Positions 25,989-33,652 of a stretch of DNA of 64,000 bases are shown here, piece by piece. The stretch's first letter is position 1; each line of letters opens with the position of its first letter. This DNA is from Halegenticoccus soli (lineage in GTDB: Archaea > Halobacteriota > Halobacteria > Halobacteriales > Haloferacaceae): assembly GCF_002844195.1 (NCBI RefSeq), contig NZ_PEND01000008.1, forward strand, positions 81,960 through 145,959, given 5' to 3'. The notes beneath the pieces are model-generated. The model was given only the letters and a program-made list of their open reading frames with translations. It was not told the DNA's origin and did not search any database. The position numbers and the translations under genes are program-made.

Positions 25989-27101
25989 TCACTCAGCAGC
26001 GCAGTTATTCGGTCCTAATTCCAGGTCAGCCAATTCGTCGGTGGGAACGGATTCCTGCCCCACGTTTACTCGCTTGACGCGCTCGAAGTTCGGCGGGTGG
26101 TCTGGGAGATCTGACGCGAGTTTCTGGACGAATTCCTCGCGGTCACGTCCCAGATCGGCGTTCCGCTCTCTGAGTTCACCGAGCGTCGCGGTAACTGGCG
26201 GTTCTGGTGAGCCAGGGTCGTGTGCTGGCAGCACAACGGTGTCGTCCGGCCGGTCGAGCAACCGCTGGAGGCTCTCGTAGAGCGTCTCCGCGTTCTGTTC
26301 GACGTCGGTGTCTTCGATTCCGGATTCGACGCCGAGTTCGACCCGTCCCACGCTCTCGTGGAAGAGTGTATCACCCGTGAGCAGCGCTGCACCGTCGATA
26401 TCGAACGAGACGCTTCCTTCGCTGTGACCAGGGGTGTGGATGACCTCGATGTCGAGCCGACCGACAGAGATGGTCTGTCCATCCGCAACAGGTATTGCAT
26501 CTATAGCGAGCGCATCCTTCGAATGAAGGTGGTAGGGAATGCCGTGACAGTCGGCGAGTTCCGCCGCCCCAGACACGTGGTCAGCGTGGGCATGTGTATC
26601 GAAGACGCCGACGAGTTCGGCGTCGTACTCGTCGATGATTTCCTCATACTCGGAAAGATACTGTGACGGGTCGAAGACAGCAGCTTCCCCATCCGAGACG
26701 AGGACGTGGGAGAGACATCCTTTCCCGGGACGGGTGACTTGCACGAGCGTCCCCTGGAATCCTGTCTTGATCGGGGCACTCCGGTGGACACGGCTCCATC
26801 CGTTCATCCCGTCAACGAGCGTTTTCGCATCGTAGCCCAACGTCTGGAGACGCTCCGTCGCTTTTCGAGAGATGACGCCAGCCGCGCAGACTGTGACTAT
26901 CTCGTTCTCGTCCGGCACGTCCGACAGAGCACGGTCAGCGTTCGCTGGGTTCTCCTTCAGTTCATCGTAGACGGGAACATTTTCGCTTCCGGGAATGTGC
27001 CAGTCTTCGAACTCGTCCTCGTTCCGAATATCGAGAACGAAGAGTATCTCGTCGGCAGCCTGGAGTCGCGTACTTAATTTATCGGGCGTGATTTCGGACA
27101 T
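25989..27101 (-). CDS. Rhodanese-MBL fold fusion (persulfide dioxygenase-like)
   Basis: 370 residues. An N-terminal rhodanese domain (about 1-110: FVLDIRNEDEFEDWHIPGSENVPV, active-site loop VTVCAAGVISRKA) is joined to a metallo-beta-lactamase domain of the ETHE1/Blh type (DTHAHADHVSGA, HTPGHSEGSVSF, LLTGDTLFHESVGR, VLPAHDP). Such proteins oxidise or transfer sulfane sulfur from low-molecular-weight persulfides. Order is rhodanese before MBL, the reverse of many bacterial fusions. First gene of the minus-strand operon that includes the MFS transporter. Confidence 0.87.
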   Translation of the reverse strand: MSEITPDKLSTRLQAADEILFVLDIRNEDEFEDWHIPGSENVPVYDELKENPANADRALSDVPDENEIVTVCAAGVISRKATERLQTLGYDAKTLVDGMNGWSRVHRSAPIKTGFQGTLVQVTRPGKGCLSHVLVSDGEAAVFDPSQYLSEYEEIIDEYDAELVGVFDTHAHADHVSGAAELADCHGIPYHLHSKDALAIDAIPVADGQTISVGRLDIEVIHTPGHSEGSVSFDIDGAALLTGDTLFHESVGRVELGVESGIEDTDVEQNAETLYESLQRLLDRPDDTVVLPAHDPGSPEPPVTATLGELRERNADLGRDREEFVQKLASDLPDHPPNFERVKRVNVGQESVPTDELADLELGPNNCAAE

Positions 27102-27138
27102 ACCATCCGTAACTTGTCGTATTCGTCCGAATTCGTGA

Positions 27139-27156
27139 TCCCCACCACACTGGGGC
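27139..27156 (-). promoter_or_regulatory. TCCCCA palindrome, copy P6, before the rhodanese-MBL operon
   Basis: Arms CCCCA and TGGGG six bases apart, centred 46 bp from the rhodanese-MBL start. On the minus strand a TATA-like AGTATAAGG is directly upstream. Confidence 0.68.
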
Positions 27157-27222
27157 CCCTTATACTGGCGGTCTCTACTGTCCCGACGGAGTGTTTTGGC
27201 CGCTCATGACCATGGATAAACG

Positions 27223-27239
27223 CTCCCAACTAGTGGGGG
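27223..27239 (+). promoter_or_regulatory. TCCCCA palindrome, copy P5, before MerB-like gene 3
   Basis: CTCCCA-N5-TGGGGG with TATA-like GGATAAAC immediately upstream; centre 45 bp from the start codon. Shares the 174-bp intergenic region with copy P6, so the two divergent units have one site each. Confidence 0.7.
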
Positions 27240-27275
27240 GGCACATCAATTGACGGCCGGGTGCTGACTCCAGCC

Positions 27276-27923
27276 ATGACAGACGAGCCATGTCCATGTT
27301 GTGGTAACGTTGATGAACTGGCTTCCGAAATCGAAACGTCTGCGGGTCAGTGGATTAGAGAAGAATCCGTTCTCGACACGGAACTTCCCCGGGGCATGCG
27401 AGTGGCTCTCGGCCGGTTCCTCGGATCGGATTCAATTGAAACGTTGGGCGAGTGGGCCTGTGAAGTACGTCAACACGTCGGTGGATCAATTAGTGTCGAG
27501 GAACTGTGTCTATCCAGCGAACAGACGGAACACTGGGGGATAGTAGACGGTGACCAATACTATTTCGCGTGCTTCTACGACGCGGTGATACTAGCAGCCC
27601 TATCGGATCAACCGGTCGATATTCACACTGTAAGCCCAGCTGGAGACACTATCGAGGCCCACGCAATCGGGAGCAGTGAACTTACAGTTGCACCAGAAGA
27701 AGCTATTTTCTCGTTCGGTATCGAGAAAACCGTAGAACCATCATCAGACGATAGCCCAACCCTGGAACAAGGATACGCCTCGATCTGTCCATACGTCAAA
27801 GCATTTCCTAATTTCGCAGCGTATGAACGATGGGCGAAGCGTGTCCCGGCAACCACCGTCGCTATGCCGCTCGCTGGAGCGACAGAACTCGCGGCTGAAC
27901 TGGTGAGAAGAGCACCCGAGTAA
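27276..27923 (+). CDS. MerB-like (organomercurial lyase fold) protein 3, with N-terminal CxxC
   Basis: 215 residues. Starts MTDEPCPCCGNVDELA, a CPCC metal/thiol motif not present in the other two copies. The MerB core follows: WGIVDGDQYYFACFYDAVILAAL (Cys-x-x-Asp), VDIHTVSPAGDTIEAHAI, LTVAPEEAIFSFGIE and ASICPYVKAFPNFAAYERWA (third Cys), ending TTVAMPLAGATELAAELV. Much of the length between start and core is divergent helix. Its own palindrome-bearing promoter suggests co-regulation with the other cargo genes. Confidence 0.78.
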   Translation: MTDEPCPCCGNVDELASEIETSAGQWIREESVLDTELPRGMRVALGRFLGSDSIETLGEWACEVRQHVGGSISVEELCLSSEQTEHWGIVDGDQYYFACFYDAVILAALSDQPVDIHTVSPAGDTIEAHAIGSSELTVAPEEAIFSFGIEKTVEPSSDDSPTLEQGYASICPYVKAFPNFAAYERWAKRVPATTVAMPLAGATELAAELVRRAPE

Positions 27924-28015
27924 CCGTCAAGATAAATCCACCCAGCAGATTCGGCACAGTCTGCTTGCTCTTTCGACAGTACCGTTGATTTGATGACGAC
28001 TATACCAATCAAGCG

Positions 28016-28627
28016 TTGGCACTACTCGAACAGCGGAATGCATCGGCATTTCTAGTGACTAGTGTGCTGATTCTCGCCAGCCTCGTCGTTCCAGTCGGCC
28101 TCGAACCGCTCACTGACTTGTCGTGGGTGTCGGGACTTGTGCTGATTGCTCTGGCCGTCGTATCGGTTGCAGCTGGTCTGGTCGGATTATACCCGCGGGT
28201 GAATAATCGAACTCCAAAATTAGCACTGGCTGGTGTGGGGGCTGCGACAGTGGCAGGAGTTGCAGCTCTTGGACTTGTTGGACTCACCGGTGTTGCCGTC
28301 TGGAACGAGTTCGATTTCGGCCTGATCGTAGCTAATCCGATGCGTGTATTCATGCTGGTCGGATTGTTGATAGCTGGTGGATTTTCTTTGAGTCTTCTCC
28401 TATTTGGGGCGGCAGTCTGGAAAACAGAATCGTCCTCACGAACGGTTGGTGGACTACTCATTGTAGGAGGCGGAGCACTGCTCGCCCCAGTAGCCGTTGA
28501 ACTCCTTGGCCTGCTGTTTGAGGTAAACGCCCCTGCATGGTTACTCTTTCCGGTAATCGGCGGACTCGCTCTCGATACAGCAGCAGTCGGCTACAGTCTT
28601 AGAATTCAGAGAACGTCTTCTAAATAA
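28016..28627 (+). CDS. Polytopic membrane protein of unknown function
   Basis: 203 residues, about six TM helices. Only a TTG start (28016) is available in frame. The frame is open a little further upstream (DDDYTNQALALLEQRN), suggesting either a non-canonical start or loss of the original ATG. No family recognised. It follows MerB-like protein 3 by 92 bp on the same strand; the gap holds ATAAATCCACCCAG, perhaps a decayed relative of the TCCCCA sites. Confidence 0.6.
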   Translation: MALLEQRNASAFLVTSVLILASLVVPVGLEPLTDLSWVSGLVLIALAVVSVAAGLVGLYPRVNNRTPKLALAGVGAATVAGVAALGLVGLTGVAVWNEFDFGLIVANPMRVFMLVGLLIAGGFSLSLLLFGAAVWKTESSSRTVGGLLIVGGGALLAPVAVELLGLLFEVNAPAWLLFPVIGGLALDTAAVGYSLRIQRTSSK

Positions 28628-28747
28628 GCTACCTGATTAAAACCATGAATATTTTGTGTGCTTTGGGAGTCCTACTGAATACGCGCCCAGTTCAGCAGCC
28701 TGGAGGAAAATAGTAATAATTGAAAGGTTGAACAAGGTAATCCAATC

Positions 28748-29434
28748 TCATTCACTATGGGGTTCTGTGAGGAATTGCCGCATGAACTGGTCTCTTCCTT
28801 CTGGCGTGTTCTCGATCACTGCGTCGACGTGTTTCACAGGCACAGATTGTTGGTCGGTACTTGACCGAGGTACTTTGGCCGCAGACGAGGGCGTCCTCTT
28901 TTGGCCCCCGTCCGCGTATGGGTTGAACCCGGGATCTTCTGCGGCCCGCTGAGCCGTTTCGTTGACCTTCTCAAGAGTATGACGTCGGCTTTCGATGGAC
29001 GAAGTAGCGTAGAATAGCTTCATTGTCTCGATGCTTTTGTGCCGGAGTTGATCACTGGCCTGTGACAAATCCTCTTCTTCTTCGATGGATTTGCCGAGAC
29101 TGTGTCTTAGCGAGTACCAGACGATTTTCCGGTCTTCGTGATCGATACCGGCCTCTTCGCAGAATCGACGGACGAGGTAACAGAGGTTTTTCGAGGTGTA
29201 GGGATTTCCGTTTCTGTTCAGCCAGAGGCGATTCGTCCCGTCATACTGTTCGTAGTGTCGTCGCTCCTGAATCCACTTACTCAACAGGTTGACCGTGTCT
29301 TCGGTGAGCGGTAACTCGGTCGTCGGTCGATCCTTCGATGCGAACTCATTCGGTATCCGGAGGAGGTTGCGTTTCGGCTTGTACCAATCCACTCGCGCCT
29401 CTTGGACCTCTATCGGTGTGATTCCCGTTTCCAA
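28748..29434 (-). pseudogene. Second tyrosine recombinase, N-terminally truncated
   Basis: Only the catalytic C-terminal half remains (about 228 residues from TTG; the frame is open to a TAG near 29480). It retains VWYSLRHSLGKS, QLRHKSIET and Tyr in KLFYATSS, but the first catalytic arginine is missing: ETGITPIEV stands where the other integrase has LRPIEV. Upstream of about 29480 the minus strand no longer resembles an integrase; a different gene fragment abuts on the plus strand. It is therefore a rearrangement relic inside the element. Confidence 0.82.
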
Positions 29435-29479
29435 CGCCTTCGTGATGAGCGAACTCCACTGGGCGATCCGCGCCTCCGT

Positions 29480-29753
29480 CTATGGGCACGGTATCACCGA
29501 GAGCAAGGTTGAGTTCGTCTGGGAGGGGATTAAAGAGCTGCGGGAAGTGGCCAAAGCGATAGACTATGACATTGACCTTGACTTCTCCTATGATGAGATT
29601 AGCCAACTCGTTAAATCTGAGAGAGCAAATGGAGCAGTGGCGGTGTTCCCACAGGAACAAGAGGGATTCTTTGACCGCCTCGTCTCGGATATCGATGTGC
29701 CGGAACTCGACTTCAAGATAGACCTGCCGAGTCTGTCTGAATTATTGGATTAG
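29480..29753 (+). pseudogene. C-terminal fragment of an unknown gene, abutting the truncated integrase
   Basis: The plus-strand frame ending at 29753 is protein-like only from about 29490 on: SKVEFVWEGIKELREVAKAI, DFSYDEISQLVKSERANGAV, FFDRLVSDIDVPELDFKIDL. Upstream of that the same frame is antisense to the integrase. No start codon belongs to it, so it is read as a gene tail fused at a recombination junction near 29480. Function unknown. Confidence 0.5.
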
Positions 29754-29940
29754 ATGCTATGCAGCATAAGAACCGGGGAACCAAGGGTTAAAGGCGAGAT
29801 TGAAGCATATTTGGTGTCAAGGCAGGCGAATGATTCAGCGACAGAGGGTCCACAGCTGTACAGGCAATTGATGTCAGTGAATAGCAGCTGGGTACTCAGC
29901 GCGTAATTCCTTTAAGTATCACTTGCAACAATATGACTAT

Positions 29941-30144
29941 ATGAAGAGAGGGACGCTCTGTCGTTCCGACGATTTCTCAAACACAACCTGTCGCTGGGAC
30001 AGGTTTCTAATTCGTGCCGACAACTGCATCTCGACGATCCAACTGATTTCCGAGCCTGCAGCCTCGGCACAGATCCGATGCAAGCGCTCCAGCTCGCAAC
30101 GCGCAGACACCGCTGTCCCTCTCTCACCTGAATCCTACGCATGA
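29941..30144 (+). CDS. Possible small leaderless ORF ahead of the TFIIB-like gene
   Basis: 67 residues (MKRGTLCRSDDFSNTTCRWD...). A TATA-like TTTAAGTAT lies about 26-31 bp upstream of the ATG, as in leaderless haloarchaeal genes, and the TGA overlaps the next ATG (ATGA). The serine/arginine-rich composition with three scattered Cys is not convincing, and it could equally be a 5' leader. Confidence 0.3.
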   Translation: MKRGTLCRSDDFSNTTCRWDRFLIRADNCISTIQLISEPAASAQIRCKRSSSQRADTAVPLSPESYA

Positions 30145-31244
30145 CGAACGATGACCAGTCCACCGCATCCGGAGATGCCCCGGAGGCGGTCCAAGACATC
30201 TCGACAGGCGAACTGATCGACAACAACTACGACACCGCTCTCTCAAGCCATAACCGCGGTCCTGGCGGTGAGGGCGACCACCGCGACGAGTTTATTGATC
30301 ACGGGGCGTACGACGATCCAGGCCGGATGCGCAATGACGATAGTATCGCGGCGTCCTCCACCGACAATCCGCGCGACGACGACGGCTACACGTTCTCTGC
30401 GGGCTACGAAACGAAAGCCGCGACTGGTGTCGGCAAACCCGGTGATCCGCACTACGACGAGCAACTGCAGCGCGTGAACGATGGCCGTGATGGGACAGAC
30501 GGCACACTCAGCCACCGGCAGGCTGACTGGGATAAGAAGCGGATCGCGCAGGCCCTCTGCTCGGACCTCCCGATCTCAAAGCGACAACGCGAACAGGTCG
30601 TGCTCGCCATGGAACGACTTGACCTTGATCGGTTCGGCCACCAGAAGGCGATCGAACGGGTCTGCCTCGGCGTGGTCACCGTGATCGTCAACGACCAGCG
30701 CGTCGAACAGTCGGCGAATCTAGAGGACGTAACGCCGGTGACCTGGGAAGACGAGTTCAAGGAAATTGCCGCGAAGTTCGACGTCGGGATGAGCGATCTC
30801 GCCACGATCAAAGAACTGGTCCGGGAGCAGCTCGGTGAACGGCCACCGGAACCGGCGAACGCTGGCGTGAATCGGGACGTGAGCCTCCCCGAGATATCGC
30901 CGGCGGAGAGACCGGACGAGTACTGGGAACGAATGGGGCACCGATTCTGGGTTTCGTTGGCCCGGTATTGGGAGCATCGTGATGCCGAACTCAAGGCGGC
31001 AATCCCCGAGGAGAAAAAGGAACTCGTCGACCTACTGCGGCAGTGGGAGCCTTGGGAAATGCCGCAGACGGAGTCCTCGCATCCGCTCATCCAGGAGGCA
31101 ACCGATCACGCTCCAGCAGATGACGCGGACGACGCGGAAACCACGTCTGACGTGACGGAGGCCGAGGATGTTTCGGAGGAGGTCCGGGCGGAAGCGGAGG
31201 CCCTAATCGAACGAATGATCGACGACGCTGCCGACTCCAGCTAG
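30141..31244 (+). CDS. TFIIB/RNA polymerase epsilon-like protein of the element
   Basis: 367 residues. The N-terminal motif RGPGGEGDHRDEFIDHG and the central cyclin-like stretch (KKRIAQALCSDLPISKRQREQVVLAMERLDLDRFGHQKAIERVCLGVVTVIVND) resemble the haloarchaeal protein known as RNA polymerase subunit epsilon and one TFIIB cyclin fold. A disordered acidic N-terminus (about 1-130) and an acidic C-terminal tail flank it. No zinc ribbon and no second cyclin repeat are seen. Similar genes occur on haloarchaeal plasmids and proviruses. It may redirect host transcription or serve element maintenance; role not established. Confidence 0.6.
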   Translation: MTNDDQSTASGDAPEAVQDISTGELIDNNYDTALSSHNRGPGGEGDHRDEFIDHGAYDDPGRMRNDDSIAASSTDNPRDDDGYTFSAGYETKAATGVGKPGDPHYDEQLQRVNDGRDGTDGTLSHRQADWDKKRIAQALCSDLPISKRQREQVVLAMERLDLDRFGHQKAIERVCLGVVTVIVNDQRVEQSANLEDVTPVTWEDEFKEIAAKFDVGMSDLATIKELVREQLGERPPEPANAGVNRDVSLPEISPAERPDEYWERMGHRFWVSLARYWEHRDAELKAAIPEEKKELVDLLRQWEPWEMPQTESSHPLIQEATDHAPADDADDAETTSDVTEAEDVSEEVRAEAEALIERMIDDAADSS

Positions 31245-31383
31245 TTCTTCCGGCGAGAGTCGCGCCAACGGTCTGGAGTTGCATCGCTCGCCGACAGCCT
31301 CTGACGCGAACCCTTCCATGGTGTTCTATCTGTTCAGCATGTCTCTCCGCTGCTACCCCGTCAACCACTTGTTGAGGTGACCA

Positions 31384-31740
31384 TTGGCCCGTGACAGTTC
31401 TGACCGCCCTCCGGCCCTTCGATTAGAGATATCTAAACTCAAATACAGATTCTACGGGTCGTTCGAGTGCCCGCTGGCTGTGAAGACTTCCCTGGTCTTT
31501 CTCGCCGGATGTCTTGTCTTCTGTGCGGCTGTCCTCTCATTCGTAGGCAGTCAGGACGCAGCGACGGTTTCGTACATAGGTGTTGCCCTAGGACTGTTTG
31601 GAAACGCAATCCCATCTAACCTCTCGATTACTGTATCCGTCTATATACAGATTGTATGGCGGAAATGGGATAGTCGGACCGGAGAAGTAGACATTCACGT
31701 TGAGACAGCAGTTGATTCCGACACTACGCAGACCGACTGA
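31384..31740 (+). CDS. Small membrane protein, unknown
   Basis: 118 residues from TTG; two hydrophobic segments (about 34-54 and 62-92) and an acidic Thr/Asp-rich tail. No family recognised. TTG start and lack of neighbours in the same strand operon make the exact start uncertain. Confidence 0.45.
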   Translation: MARDSSDRPPALRLEISKLKYRFYGSFECPLAVKTSLVFLAGCLVFCAAVLSFVGSQDAATVSYIGVALGLFGNAIPSNLSITVSVYIQIVWRKWDSRTGEVDIHVETAVDSDTTQTD

Positions 31741-32253
31741 ACAATGGAGGTGGAGACCCTGGTGTCGACAACGAAAAGTTGCAACTTCAGGAAAGTCTTC
31801 TTTCCTTCTTGATAAAGAGGGCGAGCACCAAACCTCTGGGTGTGGGAGGGCTCATGCTGGCTAATACGAAACAAAGGACGGTCCAATCAATGGAGTACTT
31901 AAACAGACTTCAATTGAGTAAGAAAATTCTTAATTGCGATCGTGAATCGAGAGAGTATACATAAAAATACCCGCGGCCCACAGTAACTATGACGACGATG
32001 GCAGAGAAATCTTATAAAGAGTTTAAGGACTGCTACCCCCGTTGCTTGCCCCCCTTGCCAGTTTGGGCAGTATAGCAAGCAGGACTGATAACACCCAATG
32101 AGGGAATTTGGCCGGATGGAAGTATCCCGGAGGGCAACGACGTGGGTAAAGTATATAAACACGGGTTCCGTCGACGTCCGATACGGTCGATAACAACCCT
32201 CTCAGGGAAGGGGAAAACCCGCACACGCGGGTGATTCCCAGAGGGCAGGTCTA
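31741..32253. other. AT-rich non-coding end of the element
   Basis: About 510 bases up to attR with no protein-like ORF. Contains several TATA-like patches (ATAAAAATACC near 31962, AATCTTATAAAG near 32010) and no repeat that I can define. Confidence 0.5.
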
Positions 32254-32297
32254 GCCCTCTCGAGGCAATGACCGGGGTTCAAATCCCCGCCGGAGCA
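32254..32297 (+). repeat. attR, 44-bp direct repeat
   Basis: Exact copy of the tRNA-Glu 3' half. The 5' half of a tRNA is absent here (preceding bases AGGGCAGGTCTA do not continue the tRNA), so this is the element-chromosome boundary and not a second tRNA gene. Confidence 0.95.
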
Positions 32298-32395
32298 TTC
32301 TGCGAGGAACGTCCGTGACGAGCGAATGCGACTCGCTCGCTCCAATCTCCGCGAGTCGCAGCGCGCGAACGGAGTGAGCGCGACCGTTTCGCCCC

Positions 32396-32416
32396 GTTCA
32401 AGTCCCCGCCGGGGCA
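32396..32416 (+). repeat. Second, diverged tRNA-Glu 3'-end fragment
   Basis: Reads GTTCAAGTCCCCGCCGGGGC plus A, differing from the att core at two positions, and is followed by CTTCTCC as is attL. Probably an attR left by an older integration at the same tRNA. Confidence 0.65.
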
Positions 32417-32432
32417 TTCCCTTCTCCCGCCG

Positions 32433-32732
32433 TCTGGTGATTTCGTCCGTGGCAGAAAGTCCTCCGAGCCGACGACCGGTCGCGCTCGAAAGAAGGAGCT
32501 CGGGTTCGCCGTCCTCGAGGTCCTCGACCGGTTCGGAGATCCCCCGGGCAAGCAGCTCCGCGGCTGTCTGGAGCGGGAGGTCACCGACTTGCGTCCGCGG
32601 GAGTTCGCCGACGCGCGACACCGACTGGAGACGCTCGAACTGGTCGAGGACATCGACCCCGGATACGGGTTCGTCTACGCGATCACGAACCGGGGAATCG
32701 TGGCGCTCGAAGCACACCGCCAGGCTCGCTGA
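32433..32732 (+). pseudogene. Winged-helix protein remnant
   Basis: An open frame without a start codon: ARKKELGFAVLEVLDRFGDPPG, then LEREVTDLRPREFADARHRLETLELVED and GYGFVYAITNRGIVALEAHR to TGA. The pattern is a wHTH of haloarchaeal proviruses and elements. It begins right after the old att fragment, consistent with deletion of its N-terminus during integration or excision. Confidence 0.5.
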
Positions 32733-32958
32733 AAACGGAGACTTCTCCATTCACTATCACGAGACGCAAACGGAGAGAGCGTTCGACCATCGCTGGGATC
32801 GCCATCCATCGACCCACAACGCTCGTGACCACATTCACCCGGGACCGGATGCGCCCACGCCCGGTGCTAACGCGTCGCATCCGACAGACTGGCGAGATGT
32901 GCTCTCGATGGGCCTCTCGGAAGTCGAGGAGCGACAGCGCGGTTTCTGGTCGGACTAA
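32733..32958 (+). pseudogene. C-terminal remnant of an element-borne haloarchaeal protein
   Basis: Frame ending at 32958: HYHETQTERAFDHRWDRHPSTH, then HIHPGPDAPTPGANASHPTDWRDVL and EVEERQRGFW. Proteins with the signature RWDxHPxxHNxxxHxHPxPxA are common in haloarchaeal mobile regions (function unknown to me). The N-terminal part is missing. Confidence 0.5.
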
Positions 32959-33343
32959 TTTCTCTCGAACTGGTCGAGCCCGACCCGACTCGGACGTGGT
33001 TAAACGGGGCCAAGAGTGCTCTCACGCTCGGATCGATCGCCTCGCTGGCGAGCCATCGATCCGAGGAAAACTGCGTATCTGCGACGACGTAGCTATCCTC
33101 GGCGTCGTCCGGGAAGAGGCGGCGCTTCGTGTGCGCGAGAACCCGCGGTTCCGTCAAATCGCGCGCCGCGCTCGCCATGCGACGCCCGTTGAGACAGCCG
33201 GAACATGAAGGTTCGCACTCGGAGTCGAACGCGGAGGACGACCGTGTCGGCTGAGGTCGCGCGCTGAGAGCTTCGACGACGTCCGTCTGAGTAGACTCGA
33301 CCGCCCGACGGAGTCGCGCGAGCTCGTCCGACAGTCTGAACAT
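32867..33343 (-). CDS. Doubtful ORF, possible remnant
   Basis: 158 residues, start MFRLSDELARLRRAVESTQTDVVEAL, which is a plausible coiled-coil N-terminus preceded by an AT-rich promoter-like stretch (33339-33360). The remainder loses protein-like character and overlaps the antisense remnant above. Perhaps only the first 30-50 residues are genuine. Confidence 0.25.
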   Translation of the reverse strand: MFRLSDELARLRRAVESTQTDVVEALSARPQPTRSSSAFDSECEPSCSGCLNGRRMASAARDLTEPRVLAHTKRRLFPDDAEDSYVVADTQFSSDRWLASEAIDPSVRALLAPFNHVRVGSGSTSSREISPTRNRAVAPRLPRGPSRAHLASLSDATR

Positions 33344-33652
33344 ATTAAATTATATTTTTCCGCACGCGTCTCGGCGAACGTTATGGCTCGTGCCTGAAGA
33401 ACAGTTTTCCCGAAATAGGGCTATAGACGGCCTCTACTGGTATGTTACGGGGAAAGGTCGAGGTTCCTGATCTCGCCCCGCCAAGAGTCAGGAAGTAGAC
33501 ATTTTGGAGGAGAGGGTAGAAAGCGATTAAGATGGGGCAGAACGGAAGGATAGGAAAGAAGCGTCAATACTCTTGTATTTGGCCGTCAAACACGGTTTTA
33601 TCCAACTATTTCTATCACAGCTCCCGGCGGCCGGCTCGTCACGGTCCCGACC

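Larger units (their letters stand above)
17541..32297 (+). mobile_element. tRNA-Glu-integrated genetic element (about 14.7 kb) with MerB-like cargo
   Basis: Bounded by exact 44-bp direct repeats of the tRNA-Glu 3' half. Visibly more AT-rich than both flanks. It encodes a decayed tyrosine integrase just inside attL, a truncated second integrase, an HTH-10 regulator, a zinc-finger protein, a TFIIB-like protein, and a cargo of lipoproteins, three MerB-like proteins, an MFS transporter and a rhodanese-MBL protein. No capsid, terminase, MCM/Orc replication or conjugation genes are recognised. With the integrase gene broken twice, the element appears immobilised. Confidence 0.9.

Noticed and set aside
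24693..27923. A standard mercury resistance (mer) operon
   Set aside because: No MerA-type flavoprotein, MerR, MerT or MerP is recognisable; only MerB-fold proteins are present.
33415..33485. Possible degenerate tRNA (GAGGTTCCTGATCTCGCCCC with CCA)
   Set aside because: T-arm pairing is partial and no acceptor, D or anticodon arms could be paired.
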